Below are positions 34,858-45,078 of a stretch of DNA of 64,000 bases, piece after piece (position 1 is the stretch's first letter; each line of letters starts with the position of its first letter). Made by a program: the position numbers and the translations under genes. Where the stretch lies: assembly GCF_900142205.1 (NCBI RefSeq), contig NZ_FRAA01000009.1, positions 1-64,000 on the forward strand, read 5' to 3'. Source of the stretch: Reichenbachiella agariperforans (GTDB lineage: Bacteria; Bacteroidota; Bacteroidia; Cytophagales; Cyclobacteriaceae). Under the pieces are notes generated by a model. That model made no database searches and was not told the origin of the DNA. It saw nothing but the letters and a program-made list of their open reading frames with translations.

Positions 34858-36456
34858 ATGCAAAACAAGCCATACGCTTCCTTCTCAACCACTGACGATC
34901 ACACGGGGTTCGACCATGTCATCATCGGCTCGGGTATGGGAGCCATGACCCTAGGCACTTGGCTCGCCAAGGCAGGTAAAAAAGTCGCCCTCTTCGAGCA
35001 GCACTATGTACCGGGTGGGTTCACCCACTCATTCAAACGGAAAGATGGCATGAAATGGGACGTGGGTGTCCACTACATGGGCAACATGCAGGAAGGACAC
35101 GGTCTACGCAAACTCATGGATTTCCTCACCAACCATGAACTGAATTGGGCTTATATGGGAGAGGTCTACGATGTGGTCATGATCGGCAAAGACCGCTACG
35201 AAATCCCCGCAGGAGAAGAGAACTTTAGGCAACAAATGAAGCATTACTTCCCTGACGATCATCAAGCCATCGATGACTATCTGACCTTACTCAAGAAAAC
35301 CAACAAATGGGGCAGTGCTTTCTTCTTTGAGAAAAGCTTTGAACCCTTCTTGAGCCAAACACTAGGCAGATTGATTCGACGGGCATACGCCAAATACTAC
35401 CGCTCTACGACGCTAGAGACACTTCAAACCCTCACGACAAACCGGCGTCTCATCGCAGTACTCTGTGGGCAATGTGGCAATTATGGCCTACCTCCGAAGG
35501 AAAGTAGTTTTGCAGCACATGCCATGGTGATCGGGCATTTCATGGAAGGAGGATACTACCCTCATGGAGGCAGTGAACAGATCGCCAATCGCACTTTAGA
35601 TACTTTTCGTCGACTAGGAGGCAAAACCTACATCAACGCCCCCGTCTCTGAAATCGTCACCGAAAAAGGGAAAGCCACAGGCATCCGTATCAAAGGAAAA
35701 TTCATCCCCTGTCGCAGTGTCATCAGCAACATAGGCATCAAAAACACTTTCGGAAAACTCCTCGATGAAACAGCTCGAAAACGACAAGCCATGTCACCAA
35801 ACGACACCAAACCATCGAGTGCTCATCTGTGTCTCTATGTTGGACTCGATCGATCCGACGAGCAATTGAAACTGCCCAAACACAACATCTGGAGTTACGA
35901 AACGGAAGATTACTCAGCGGATATCAATAGTATCACCGAACATAATACGGCAAATAAGTTTTCCTATGTGTCTTTCCCCTCTGCCAAAGACGCACTATGG
36001 GCCGAGCAGCACCCTAACAGATCAACAATTCAAGCCATCTCCGTAGGCCGATACGAATGGTACGAATCATATGCTGAGCAACCCTGGCGCAACAGAGAAA
36101 CTGCCTACCAACAAAAGAAGGAACATTTCAAAAACACCATGCTGGAAAAACTCTACGAACTCGTTCCTCAGATCAAAGGGCACGTGATCTATGCAGAAGT
36201 CAGCACACCACTATCTACACGTCATTTCACGGACTACCAAACTGGAGAGATCTACGGACTAGCACACACGCCAAAACGATTTGCCCTACCCTACCTCAGA
36301 CCTCAGACCAAAATCAAAGGACTCAAACTCGTCGGCCAAGACATCACCCTCGTCGGCGTAGCAGGCGCCATGCTTTCGGGTATGCTATGTGCCATCGTCA
36401 TTCTCAAATTTCGCGTTTGGAAAATATTCAAAGACATGAATAACCCTGTAGGGTGA
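34858..36456 (+). CDS. CrtI/RetSat-like FAD-dependent oxidoreductase
   Basis: 532 aa. Rossmann FAD motif VIIGSGMGAMTLGTWLAKAG at 21-40 with Glu47 ending the fold, then YVPGGFTHSFKR (about 50-61), typical of the carotenoid desaturase/isomerase and retinol saturase group. The C-terminal GLKLVGQDITLVGVAGAMLSG contacts FAD. Likely substrates are polyenes or other isoprenoids, but the family is broad. No carotenoid genes lie nearby. Function beyond oxidoreductase is uncertain. Confidence 0.82.
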   Translation: MQNKPYASFSTTDDHTGFDHVIIGSGMGAMTLGTWLAKAGKKVALFEQHYVPGGFTHSFKRKDGMKWDVGVHYMGNMQEGHGLRKLMDFLTNHELNWAYMGEVYDVVMIGKDRYEIPAGEENFRQQMKHYFPDDHQAIDDYLTLLKKTNKWGSAFFFEKSFEPFLSQTLGRLIRRAYAKYYRSTTLETLQTLTTNRRLIAVLCGQCGNYGLPPKESSFAAHAMVIGHFMEGGYYPHGGSEQIANRTLDTFRRLGGKTYINAPVSEIVTEKGKATGIRIKGKFIPCRSVISNIGIKNTFGKLLDETARKRQAMSPNDTKPSSAHLCLYVGLDRSDEQLKLPKHNIWSYETEDYSADINSITEHNTANKFSYVSFPSAKDALWAEQHPNRSTIQAISVGRYEWYESYAEQPWRNRETAYQQKKEHFKNTMLEKLYELVPQIKGHVIYAEVSTPLSTRHFTDYQTGEIYGLAHTPKRFALPYLRPQTKIKGLKLVGQDITLVGVAGAMLSGMLCAIVILKFRVWKIFKDMNNPVG

Positions 36457-36691
36457 TAATGACCTTTGAAATGATTTACTTGATACAATCAAACAATCCA
36501 TTTAGAATTGTTCTTTGTCTTCAAGCCAGACAGACCATGCTTCCGGCAGGTAAACGCTTCTTTTTTACCGCCAAAAAAGGAAGCAAAAAGGCTAGAAAAT
36601 TATAAACTCGCTATCGCTCAGACAGTATAATTTATATCCTTTATTAATCGAACTCAGGTAACTACGTTATAGCGAAAAGACTTTCAAAAAT

Positions 36692-36727
36692 AAAAGGTCA
36701 TTCCTCTTGCGAAGAATGACCTTTTGT
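36692..36727 (-). terminator. terminator downstream of pnp
   Basis: AAAAGGTCATTCCTC and GAAGAATGACCTTTT form a 15-bp stem with one mismatch around TTGC, flanked by A/T runs. It lies 22 bp past the pnp stop and would also stop plus-strand transcription. Confidence 0.9.
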
Positions 36728-36748
36728 ATTTTCATAAGTGATCTAACC

Positions 36749-38890
36749 TTAGTCCTTTTTCTCAGGCTTAGGCAGAATCGCTTTTCTAGACAATCTAAAT
36801 TTGCCAGTCTTCTTGTCGATCTCGATCAATTTGACTTTCACTTGCTCTCCTACTTCCATGACGCCATCCATTTTCTCGACGCGTTCCCATTTGATCTCAG
36901 AGATGTGTAGCAATCCGTCTTTGCCAGGCATGAATTCGATGAATGCACCGAAAGGCTGAATCGACTTCACTTTACCGACATAGATTTCGCCTTCTTCTGG
37001 CATTGCTACGATGTTGTTGACACGTCTAACCGCATCCTCCATCGCATTGCCATCTGTAGCGAATATGCTCACGATACCATTCTTGTCATCCTCGTCCACT
37101 ACGATGGTCGCACCAGATTCTTTTTGGATTTCCTGAATGATCTTACCGCCAGGTCCGATCACAGCACCGATCAATTCTTTCGGTATTCTGATGACCTTAG
37201 ATCTAGGCGCGTGAGATTTCAAGTCCGCTCTAGGCTCAGACAATGTCTCGGTAATTTTGCCCAAGATATGCTCTCTACCCGCTTTGGCTTGCATCAACGC
37301 TTCGGTCAATACTTCGTAAGACAACCCGTCTACTTTGATATCCATCTGACAAGCAGTGATACCATCCGCAGTACCGGTTACTTTGAAGTCCATGTCACCC
37401 AAGTGATCTTCATCACCCAAGATATCCGATAGGATGGCATACTTTCCAGTCACAGGATCAGAAATCATACCCATCGCAATACCTGATACAGGCTTCTTCA
37501 ACGGCACACCAGCATCCATGAGTGCCAACGCACCCGCACATACAGTCGCCATAGATGACGAACCGTTTGATTCCAAGATATCAGAAACTACACGGATCGT
37601 GTATGGATTTTCATCGTCTGGTGGCAACATTGGCTTCAATGCTCTCCAAGCGAGGTTACCATGACCTACTTCTCTACGTCCAGGACCTCTATTAGGTCTT
37701 ACTTCACCCGTTGAGAAACCAGGGAAGTTGTAGTGTAGGATGAATTTGTTGTATCCAGAGTGTACCGCTCCATCGATCATTTGCTGATCCATCTTGGTAC
37801 CCAATGTCACAGATGTCAACGACTGGGTCTCCCCTCTCGTAAACACCGCAGAACCATGTGCTGACGGCAAGTAATCTACTTCACTCCAGATCGGTCTGAT
37901 CTCGTCCAATTGACGACCATCAAGACGTACTCTAGTGTCTAGCACTACGTTTCTGATGGCTTCTTTTTCCACATCGTGGTAATATTTCTTTAGCAAGAAT
38001 TTGCTGTACTCTTCGCCTTCTGGCAATTCTGGAAGCGCCTCTACATACTCGTCATAGATTGCTCCGAATTTTTGCTTTCTCAAGTTTTTGTCCGCCAGAC
38101 CTTCTTTGGCTACTGCGTACACTTTGTCGTAGGTCTTCGCTTTGATATCGGCAGCAAGTGCTTCATCATGCGTTTCGTGGTTGTATTCTCTTTTGACAGA
38201 TGCTCCGACCGCCTCAGCCAACTCTGACTGCAATGCACACTGGTCTTTGATCGCCTCGTGTCCTGCTTTGATCGCTCCGATCATCACGTCTTCAGACACC
38301 TCTTGCAATTCGCCCTCCACCATCATGATCTCTGTAGCAGAACCTGCTATAATCATGTCTAGCTCAGCGCCTTCCATTTGTGTTTTCGTTGGGTTGATGT
38401 GGTAATCTCCGTCTTTGAAGATCACGCGTACTTCTGAAATAGGCCCGTTGAACGGAATGTCAGAAACAGCGATCGCGGCAGAAGCAGCAAATGCAGCCAA
38501 TGCATCTGGAAGATCATCCTCTCCCAAAGAGATCAACTGGATGAAAACTTGTGTATCCGCGTGATAATCACCTGGGAACAAAGGTCTCAAAGCTCTATCT
38601 ACCAATCTACAAATCAATACTTCTTGGTCAGAAAGTCTACCTTCTCTTTTCAAAAATCCTCCTGGGATTTTACCAGCAGAAGCAAACTTCTCTTGATAAT
38701 CTACAGACAATGGGAGGAAATCCACGTCTTCTTTAGCGTCTGGAGCAGACACTACAGTTGCGAGCAACATGGTGTTGCCCATTTTCAAAACTACAGAACC
38801 ATCAGCCTGCTTGGCCAATTTACCGGTTTCAATCGTAATTTCTCTGCCGTCCTTTAACTTAACGGACTTGTTTACTACGTTTAATGACAT
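36749..38890 (-). CDS. pnp: polyribonucleotide nucleotidyltransferase (PNPase)
   Basis: 713 aa. Phosphorolytic 3'-5' exoribonuclease of mRNA decay. Two RNase PH-like domains (about 10-230 and 310-540; [12 protein letters not shown] and [14 protein letters not shown] are RNA/phosphate-site motifs), a KH domain (about 555-615, [15 protein letters not shown]) and a C-terminal S1 domain (about 630-700, [19 protein letters not shown]). Full length. It follows rpsO by about 120 bp with a terminator-like hairpin between, the classical rpsO-pnp pairing. Confidence 0.97.
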   Translation of the reverse strand: MSLNVVNKSVKLKDGREITIETGKLAKQADGSVVLKMGNTMLLATVVSAPDAKEDVDFLPLSVDYQEKFASAGKIPGGFLKREGRLSDQEVLICRLVDRALRPLFPGDYHADTQVFIQLISLGEDDLPDALAAFAASAAIAVSDIPFNGPISEVRVIFKDGDYHINPTKTQMEGAELDMIIAGSATEIMMVEGELQEVSEDVMIGAIKAGHEAIKDQCALQSELAEAVGASVKREYNHETHDEALAADIKAKTYDKVYAVAKEGLADKNLRKQKFGAIYDEYVEALPELPEGEEYSKFLLKKYYHDVEKEAIRNVVLDTRVRLDGRQLDEIRPIWSEVDYLPSAHGSAVFTRGETQSLTSVTLGTKMDQQMIDGAVHSGYNKFILHYNFPGFSTGEVRPNRGPGRREVGHGNLAWRALKPMLPPDDENPYTIRVVSDILESNGSSSMATVCAGALALMDAGVPLKKPVSGIAMGMISDPVTGKYAILSDILGDEDHLGDMDFKVTGTADGITACQMDIKVDGLSYEVLTEALMQAKAGREHILGKITETLSEPRADLKSHAPRSKVIRIPKELIGAVIGPGGKIIQEIQKESGATIVVDEDDKNGIVSIFATDGNAMEDAVRRVNNIVAMPEEGEIYVGKVKSIQPFGAFIEFMPGKDGLLHISEIKWERVEKMDGVMEVGEQVKVKLIEIDKKTGKFRLSRKAILPKPEKKD

Positions 38891-38971
38891 AAAATATGTT
38901 TTAAATTTTGACTAATGATTGAGTGTGAGTGATGTCAAAATTTCAATTAACATGGAGTGAGAAAGAACAAG

Positions 38972-38999
38972 AAAGGGAATCCGTAAGAATTCCCTTTTT
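38972..38999 (-). terminator. hairpin between rpsO and pnp
   Basis: On the minus strand AAAAAGGGAATTC and GGATTCCCTTT form a stem around TTAC, followed by a T-containing stretch. It lies shortly after the rpsO stop. It may partly terminate transcription or be an mRNA processing site, as known for the rpsO-pnp region of other bacteria. Confidence 0.75.
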
Positions 39000-39009
39000 G
39001 CGCATAATA

Positions 39010-39285
39010 TTATTTTCTAATGCCTAGATCAGCAATTGTTGCTCTATAGCGTTCGATATCGTTTTTCATAAGGTAATCTAAAAGTTTTCTTCTCTTACCT
39101 ACCAACTTCAAAAGACCTTTTCTAGTAGAGTGATCTTTTTTGTGCGTTTTCAAGTGCTCCGTCAAATGTGTGATTCGGTAAGTGAAGAGCGCTACTTGTG
39201 ATTCTGGAGAGCCAGTATCTGTTTTCGCTTTCAACCGACCATGATTTGCAAACAACTCTTGTTTCTTTTCTGTTTCTAAATACAT
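39010..39285 (-). CDS. rpsO: 30S ribosomal protein S15
   Basis: 91 aa, the usual size. Conserved RNA-binding parts are [23 protein letters not shown] (central helices, split here across residues 22-45) and [19 protein letters not shown] (about 46-64), which contact 16S rRNA helices 20-22. It precedes pnp in the same direction. Single-gene leader with no other ribosomal proteins near. Confidence 0.98.
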   Translation of the reverse strand: MYLETEKKQELFANHGRLKAKTDTGSPESQVALFTYRITHLTEHLKTHKKDHSTRKGLLKLVGKRRKLLDYLMKNDIERYRATIADLGIRK

Positions 39286-39342
39286 GACTAGTAAAATTTT
39301 AATAAACTAAGCGGCAAAGTTAGACAAATATACCCCAATAAC

Positions 39343-41142
39343 CTACCGTCTTTTCAAAGTAAATTTGGCCATCAGCTCTTGCCTATTACCCCAAACACGC
39401 ATCGCTCTCTCTATGATCACGTTGTAGAAATCGGTATCAAATAGTTTAGCATCTTTCCACGCCTGTATCAAAAAGAACACGCCAAAGGGCAACAGTACTG
39501 CGTCAGCCATCCATGCAGCATATAACCCATCGACTATACCTCCCTTGGCCCACTTGTCGCTGGCACTCGTGAACACATAGAAAATGATAAAAAATACCAC
39601 CCCGACGATGACAGGCATCCCCAGCCCTCCTCGCTTGATAATCGCACCAAGTGGAGCACCTATCAAAAACATAACAATACAGGCAAACGACTGAGCATAC
39701 TTCTTATATCGCTCCACAGTATGAGAGTCTATCGCTCGTTTGAAATAAGTCGTTCGGTTGATTGAACTATTGATAGAGGATTTGATCCCTCTAGCTATAC
39801 TCAACGCCTTGGTTGCTACTTGCTTATTTTTCGTGACGGGCAAGAAAAAAGTATCTACACGAGCCTTGACTGTATCCAATTCGGCCATAGTCAGCATTAG
39901 CGAATCATTCTTGAGTTTCTTTTCTTTTTTGTTCTCCAAAAAACTCATAACACTACTGATACTCTGTTCTTTGTTCATCTCCCGTTCTTGAACAACACTA
40001 CCTCCAGCCGCCACAGAAGGCCGTGCAACATATTTCTTTGGTGCTTTTTTCCCTTTGAGAGAGTCTAACTCTGTCGTATCTAAGGCTACTCTACCAATAG
40101 TAGAGTCTACATTTGGCGCCTCCGACACCTCAGGCAACTCGGCTACTTTGGACAAACTATCCCGCTCAGTCCGCAAACGCGACAGAGAATCTTTTTTGTA
40201 CTGCATGGCTACCAACTCCTCTGATGGTGGTATATACCCGCCCATAATCAACCGATAACTTGTCGCTACGGAGCTGTATAGCTTAAAATGCACTTCTGAC
40301 TGATCAATCTTCATCGAGTCTATACTCTGCCCCAGCTCCTTAACACTCTTCATATATCTATTCCCCGAAAATAAATCCATGTCCGTTCTGTCCAAGTCAA
40401 AGGAAGACAAACTGAATACAATATCCATCCGGTCAAATTTGGTTCGAACCAACTGAGGAATATCTGACTGGCGGGACGATTTGGTTTCCTCCTCGACATA
40501 GTGGTTGCCCCGGTAGAGTTCCATCATTAGGTACCGATCGTTGATGAAAGTGTACATCCGGCAAGAGTCCGCCAAAATCACTTTCTTGTTTCCATTCGAA
40601 TTGGTATGATCATAAATCACCACGTCAGACATGGCGATTCCGTCTTTGTGCTTCTCACGAATCTTGATACTGTAATCTGGGATACCCGCATAGAACTGAC
40701 CTTCTTTTAGATCAAGAGCCGGCTTTTGCTGCTTAATATCATAGAGCAAACTATAAGCGCGCAAATTAGCATGTGGCACGAGGTAGTTGTTGAGGAAAAA
40801 TGCTCCAATAGAAATAAAAATGACCAAAATAAATGTTGGAAGCAGTACTCTCGGTAAAGAAATTCCTGCACTCTTTATTGCAGTGAGTTCAAAGTGTTCA
40901 CCGAGCTTACCATAGGTCATTAATGAAGAAATCAATATCGCCAGTGGCAGTGCCATCGGCACCATATTGATACTGAAATACATCATTAGCTCTCCAAAAA
41001 CCCCAAAACCTAAATCCTTTCCTATGAAGTCATCAAAGTACTTGAGCATATATTGGATTAGCAGTATAAATACAGCGACCAAAAACGTCAGGATAAAAGG
41101 TCCAATAAAGGATTGTAATATGAGCTTGTCCAGCTTTTTCAT
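39343..41142 (-). CDS. LptF/LptG-family permease (YjgP/YjgQ)
   Basis: 599 aa. It probably forms the inner-membrane part of the LPS export complex LptBFG. Membrane helices occur at about 12-35, 50-75 and 95-120, then a large periplasmic beta-rich region, then three helices at the C-terminus (FACIVMFLIGAPLGAIIKRGGLGMP, VGVVFFIIFYVFTSASDKWA). The middle is longer than in E. coli LptF, with a charged, low-complexity insert (about 320-430), as seen in other Bacteroidota. Which of LptF or LptG it corresponds to is not clear. Confidence 0.9.
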   Translation of the reverse strand: MKKLDKLILQSFIGPFILTFLVAVFILLIQYMLKYFDDFIGKDLGFGVFGELMMYFSINMVPMALPLAILISSLMTYGKLGEHFELTAIKSAGISLPRVLLPTFILVIFISIGAFFLNNYLVPHANLRAYSLLYDIKQQKPALDLKEGQFYAGIPDYSIKIREKHKDGIAMSDVVIYDHTNSNGNKKVILADSCRMYTFINDRYLMMELYRGNHYVEEETKSSRQSDIPQLVRTKFDRMDIVFSLSSFDLDRTDMDLFSGNRYMKSVKELGQSIDSMKIDQSEVHFKLYSSVATSYRLIMGGYIPPSEELVAMQYKKDSLSRLRTERDSLSKVAELPEVSEAPNVDSTIGRVALDTTELDSLKGKKAPKKYVARPSVAAGGSVVQEREMNKEQSISSVMSFLENKKEKKLKNDSLMLTMAELDTVKARVDTFFLPVTKNKQVATKALSIARGIKSSINSSINRTTYFKRAIDSHTVERYKKYAQSFACIVMFLIGAPLGAIIKRGGLGMPVIVGVVFFIIFYVFTSASDKWAKGGIVDGLYAAWMADAVLLPFGVFFLIQAWKDAKLFDTDFYNVIIERAMRVWGNRQELMAKFTLKRR

Positions 41143-41152
41143 GTACAGAGAC

Positions 41153-41284
41153 TTATTGCGTCAAAGAAATCAAACTAGTAGCCCGTCTAAAGGTTGTCCG
41201 TTTGGCAAAATCCATCACAAAAAAGATTAGAATAATCAAAAAGAGCAGTGCGATTAGCAAAAATATTTTCTTTGAACGATTCAT
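41153..41284 (-). CDS. 43-residue single-pass membrane protein upstream of the Lpt permease
   Basis: MNRSKKIFLLIALLFLIILI... is a positively charged start followed by one strong hydrophobic helix (residues 7-23), then a basic tail ending ..RATSLISLTQ. It stops 10 bp before the LptF/G start in the same direction, so the two are very likely cotranscribed. No family is known to me. A small partner or leader peptide is possible. Confidence 0.6.
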   Translation of the reverse strand: MNRSKKIFLLIALLFLIILIFFVMDFAKRTTFRRATSLISLTQ

Positions 41285-41475
41285 TCAGTTTCCAAATGGT
41301 CTACGCTGCAAAGCTCACATTAAATCCTTGAAATCAAAACATCCCGCTGGCATTTGCATTCACCAGTAACTCTCCCACCCTTCCCTCAATTGTATTTTTC
41401 TTTTAAAACCTTGGGGTATAACTAGATGAAAGCAATGCTTTCAATCAATAATAGTTCAAAATTCAAATAGCTGAT

Positions 41476-41483
41476 TATATTTG
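41476..41483 (+). promoter_or_regulatory. TAnnTTTG -7 element before TPR histidine kinase
   Basis: TATATTTG matches the Bacteroidota -7 consensus exactly and would place a start site about 40 bp before the kinase ATG. No clear TTG is found at the expected upstream spacing, so confidence is moderate. Confidence 0.4.
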
Positions 41484-41529
41484 AGACTGTTATTAGCCTA
41501 ATTCGAGAAAAATTAACTTTTGTATCTGA

Positions 41530-43269
41530 ATGACTGCCATTTCTTTAAATAAGAAACTAGACACGTTATTAAAAAAATCATTTGAGCAACGCGTCAGTGA
41601 TTTGCCTGGAGCTATTCAGATAGCGCACAAAGTCATCAATAGATGTGCGCTCAACTACGACGACTATCACCAAGCGTTTGCCAATTGCTACCTAGGATAC
41701 TACTACATGATCCTAAGCGACAACCTACAAAGTGATATCTACACACAAAAGGCCCTTAAGTATTTTGAGAAAAACCATATCGACGGAGGCATGGCGATGT
41801 GCTACTATACCCTCGGTAGCACACTATACAAGACGGACAACTACCATAAAGCACTCAAATACCTATTAGAAAGCTATGAATTGTTCAAGAAAGAAGAAGA
41901 CCTATTTGGACAATCCAGATCTCTGCGAGCCATCGCCTCGATCTATGAATTATTCAACGATTACACCAAGGCTGAAGAGACCTACCTAAAGTGTATTGAA
42001 ATCTCTAAACTCAACAAGGATGACAATGGCATGTCAAATGCCTACAATCCACTGTCGGGGATTTATCTCAAAAGAGGTGATATTGGTTTAGCAGAAAAAA
42101 CGATCCTTAAAAGCATCCGTCTTAAAAAGAAAACAAAGGACAAGCGAGGACTGGCATTTGCCTACTACGGAGAAGGAAAAGTCGCTCTAGCTAAAAATGA
42201 ATATGAACGTACGGAAACATTGCTCCTACAAAGCAAGGAGATTCATATTGAGATAGGCGATCAGCTAGGGCAGATGATGACGCTCAACAAGTTGGGTATA
42301 TTGTACTTTCGTCTCGGCAACAATGAACAAGCCAAATCTATACTGCAAGAAAGCTTGCAAATCGGAAAATCTCACAAACACTACCTCCTACTATACAAAG
42401 CATACAATGTCCTCTATCAGATCGCTAAATCTGAAGGAAAACCTGAAGATGCACTCTCCTATTTGGAATCCTACACCGAGTTCAAAAATTTAGTTGAGAG
42501 CAAAGAGACCCAAAATGTAATCAGCAGCATCAAGTCACTATCCGAAATGGAACTCCTTGAAAAAGAAGCTGGTTGGCAAAAAGCTATCAATGAAAATATA
42601 GAAAAGAAGAATCAGGAACTAGACACCTTTGTTTATAAGGTAGCACATGACCTGAGGGGACCTATTTCTTCGCTGATGGGGCTATTTACTATCGTAGAGC
42701 ATGACATCAAAGACCCCAAACCACTGGAGTACTTTGAAATCTACAATAAAGAAATCAATCGCCTCAATAACATCGTACTGGACTTTATCAATGTCACACA
42801 GATCAAGGAAAAAAGACTGGAAAAGATTAGAATCAATTTCGAAGCAATCCTAGCAGATGTAATTGATTCGTATCGCTACATGGAGAACTTCTCCGAGTTA
42901 GATGTTCAAATCAAAATCGATGAAAACTTAGATATGTACTCTGATGTAAGTACAATCACAACCATCATCCAAAACCTGATAGAAAATGCCATCAAGTACT
43001 CCAAACCACAAGAAAGCGGTCGAGTCAATATCAAAATCTATGGCAGAAAGCGTGACATGGTCATCCAGGTACATGACACAGGAATAGGAATCGAAGAAAG
43101 AAATCAAGCCAAAATATTCGATATGTTCTTCCGAGCCAATAACGAAACCAAAGGCACTGGTCTCGGACTCTACCTTTTGAAATCAGCCGTAGAAAAACTA
43201 GGTGGTAAAATATCCTTTGAAAGCTTCCTTAATATCGGCACTACTTTCAAAGTCATTATCCCCTACTGA
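41530..43269 (+). CDS. soluble TPR-containing sensor histidine kinase
   Basis: 579 aa without signal peptide or membrane helix. Residues 40-330 form about seven tetratricopeptide repeats (for example CYYTLGSTLYKTDNYHKALKY cut at the repeat edge, TLNKLGILYFRLGNNEQAKS). A coiled-coil linker leads to HisKA with His373 (VYKVAHDLRGPISSL) and HATPase (NLIENAIKYS, DTGIGI, GTGLGLYLL). TPR-kinases of this type are common in Bacteroidota and probably sense through protein partners. No receiver domain and no adjacent regulator. Its last 7 bp overlap the convergent YwqK-like gene. Confidence 0.9.
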   Translation: MTAISLNKKLDTLLKKSFEQRVSDLPGAIQIAHKVINRCALNYDDYHQAFANCYLGYYYMILSDNLQSDIYTQKALKYFEKNHIDGGMAMCYYTLGSTLYKTDNYHKALKYLLESYELFKKEEDLFGQSRSLRAIASIYELFNDYTKAEETYLKCIEISKLNKDDNGMSNAYNPLSGIYLKRGDIGLAEKTILKSIRLKKKTKDKRGLAFAYYGEGKVALAKNEYERTETLLLQSKEIHIEIGDQLGQMMTLNKLGILYFRLGNNEQAKSILQESLQIGKSHKHYLLLYKAYNVLYQIAKSEGKPEDALSYLESYTEFKNLVESKETQNVISSIKSLSEMELLEKEAGWQKAINENIEKKNQELDTFVYKVAHDLRGPISSLMGLFTIVEHDIKDPKPLEYFEIYNKEINRLNNIVLDFINVTQIKEKRLEKIRINFEAILADVIDSYRYMENFSELDVQIKIDENLDMYSDVSTITTIIQNLIENAIKYSKPQESGRVNIKIYGRKRDMVIQVHDTGIGIEERNQAKIFDMFFRANNETKGTGLGLYLLKSAVEKLGGKISFESFLNIGTTFKVIIPY

Positions 43270-43916
43270 TAACCTTTGTATTGCTTTTTCTTACCCCTCC
43301 TGTTGTATTGATACCACACGCCCGTTTCCTTTCCTGATTGGTAGTTTCCCTCAAAACTAAGATTACCCTCCCCATCATAAAACTGCCAAAACCCGCCTTC
43401 CTTGCCTTGATTATAATAACCCGTCTGTAGCAAAGACCCATCGTCTTCATAGACTTCCCAGTAGCCATGCGGGAGGCCCAAATGATACATACCGCTACTT
43501 TTGAGGGTAGCATTCTCATGATAGGTCAACCACTCTCCCTCGTACAACCCTGATTCAAACCGCCCCTTTCTTCTGAGTTGTCCATTATCATAATAGTAAT
43601 AGCCACTATCTACTGGGACGTCTAGTTCATACCTCTCTTGACTTAACATTTCACCCGACGGGTAATAGAGGATCACCTCTCCATCTAGCATTCCGTCTTT
43701 GTAATTTTCCACAGCATTTAATTGTCCATCGGGATAGTAAAAACGCCACTCCCCTTGCTTTTTCTGATCATTCCAATCCCCTTGAGACTTCAATTGATTA
43801 TTAGAATAATAAACCTTTTGCATCTGAGCCGTTCCCTCCTCAGTTACCAAAAAACACACGCCTAACACAATCAACCAAACACTCCTACTCCATATATTTT
43901 GTATCATATCAATCAC
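43263..43916 (-). CDS. YwqK/MORN-repeat protein
   Basis: 217 aa with a signal-like hydrophobic N-terminus (about 11-30). The body is about eight repeats of the form YYPxGxLxxxxxYxxGxxxGxW (for example GEWRFYYPDGQLNAVENYKDG and GFWQFYDGEGNLSFEGNYQSG), the MORN_2 variant of the YwqK family, sometimes annotated as an antitoxin. In Bacteroidota such proteins are mostly envelope-localised and of unknown function. Convergent overlap of 7 bp with the TPR kinase gene. Confidence 0.85.
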   Translation of the reverse strand: MIDMIQNIWSRSVWLIVLGVCFLVTEEGTAQMQKVYYSNNQLKSQGDWNDQKKQGEWRFYYPDGQLNAVENYKDGMLDGEVILYYPSGEMLSQERYELDVPVDSGYYYYDNGQLRRKGRFESGLYEGEWLTYHENATLKSSGMYHLGLPHGYWEVYEDDGSLLQTGYYNQGKEGGFWQFYDGEGNLSFEGNYQSGKETGVWYQYNRRGKKKQYKGYQ

Positions 43917-44049
43917 TAGTTGTCCAAAGAAGAAATTCCACTATTCATCCACAAAAAAGCGTAAGAACTCCACCAAATAAAACATGCCAGTACTTTATTA
44001 CTTTACAAAAATGCGTTAAAATTGGAGCTAGGAAAATTCATAACTAACA

Positions 44050-44961
44050 ATGATCAACATAAGACACATACTGAACATTTCTGCAGTAGGCGCTATCGCT
44101 ATATTAGCTACTGCCTGTGGAGGTGAAAAGAAAAAATCACAAGGAGAGCTAGACGCACAAGCTGAGGTTTTCGAAAAAGCAGAGCACGAACTCATCGAAG
44201 AGATCGACAAAGTAGTGCACGATATGCCCCCTCCATCTGAAGTGCCTTATTTACTCATGGCAACAGGTGCAGATTTCAACGGAGACATCATCAACTCTAC
44301 TGACAATGCCTCTAAATACTTTAACTCCGCTGACAAAGCGGCAATGAACCTAGGTGCTTATGCAACAGACATTGGGTACCTTTCTTCTTATGATCAGGTT
44401 CAGGATGCATTGACCTACATGGAAACTAGCCAAAAACTAGCAGATCAAATTGGTATTTCTTCAGCGTTCGAATTGGACCTAATGGAAAGATTTGAAAAAA
44501 ATCTTGGCAACAAGGATTCACTAGCGAACCTCATCAACTACTCTATGGAAGTCGCTGAGAAAAAACTAGAAGAAACCGATAGATTGCAAATGGTTGCTTT
44601 GGTATTGTCTGGTAGCTACATCGAAGGCCTATACCTTTCTGTGATGGTGCTAGACACTTATCCTGAAGACCTACTACCTGCAGCACAAAGAGATTTGATC
44701 CTAGAGCCCATCGTAAGAGTGATTATAGATCAAAAGAAATCTTTGGATGATATCATTCACTTGCTCAAAGACCTAGAAAGTGACCCGATCATTGCAGATG
44801 TAATCGCTGAGTTTGACATCTTAAAGGAACTTTATAAAGAAGACGTAGGTGATATCGATCAAAGAATTGCAGATCAAGATCCTACCTTAAAGCTTGACAA
44901 AGCACTACTTATAGACATCATTACAGAAGTAAAAAGAATTAGAGGTGACATGGTGAAATAA
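44050..44961 (+). CDS. hypothetical lipoprotein
   Basis: 303 aa. Lipoprotein signal with lipobox ATAC (Cys23) followed by GGEKKKS. The mature part is largely helical and acidic, with no recognised domain; conserved-looking parts are the PYLLMATGADFNGDIINS segment (about 65-82) and ALVLSGSYIEGLYLSVMV (about 183-200). Similar helical lipoproteins occur widely in Bacteroidota. It has its own terminator. Confidence 0.75.
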   Translation: MINIRHILNISAVGAIAILATACGGEKKKSQGELDAQAEVFEKAEHELIEEIDKVVHDMPPPSEVPYLLMATGADFNGDIINSTDNASKYFNSADKAAMNLGAYATDIGYLSSYDQVQDALTYMETSQKLADQIGISSAFELDLMERFEKNLGNKDSLANLINYSMEVAEKKLEETDRLQMVALVLSGSYIEGLYLSVMVLDTYPEDLLPAAQRDLILEPIVRVIIDQKKSLDDIIHLLKDLESDPIIADVIAEFDILKELYKEDVGDIDQRIADQDPTLKLDKALLIDIITEVKRIRGDMVK

Positions 44962-44981
44962 GCCACATCATTTTCGTCCTA

Positions 44982-45015
44982 AAAAAGCATTGGATTCTTA
45001 TTCAATGCTTTTTTT
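44982..45015 (+). terminator. terminator after lipoprotein gene
   Basis: AAAAAGCATTG and CAATGCTTTTT form an 11-bp stem around a 10-base loop, followed by a T run. It lies 20 bp past the stop of the lipoprotein gene at 44050-44961. Confidence 0.88.
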
Positions 45016-45078
45016 ATATGCAGATCATAATAACTTATCTTTAGCCTTAATATCCTACACCAATACTACGCCTAGATT

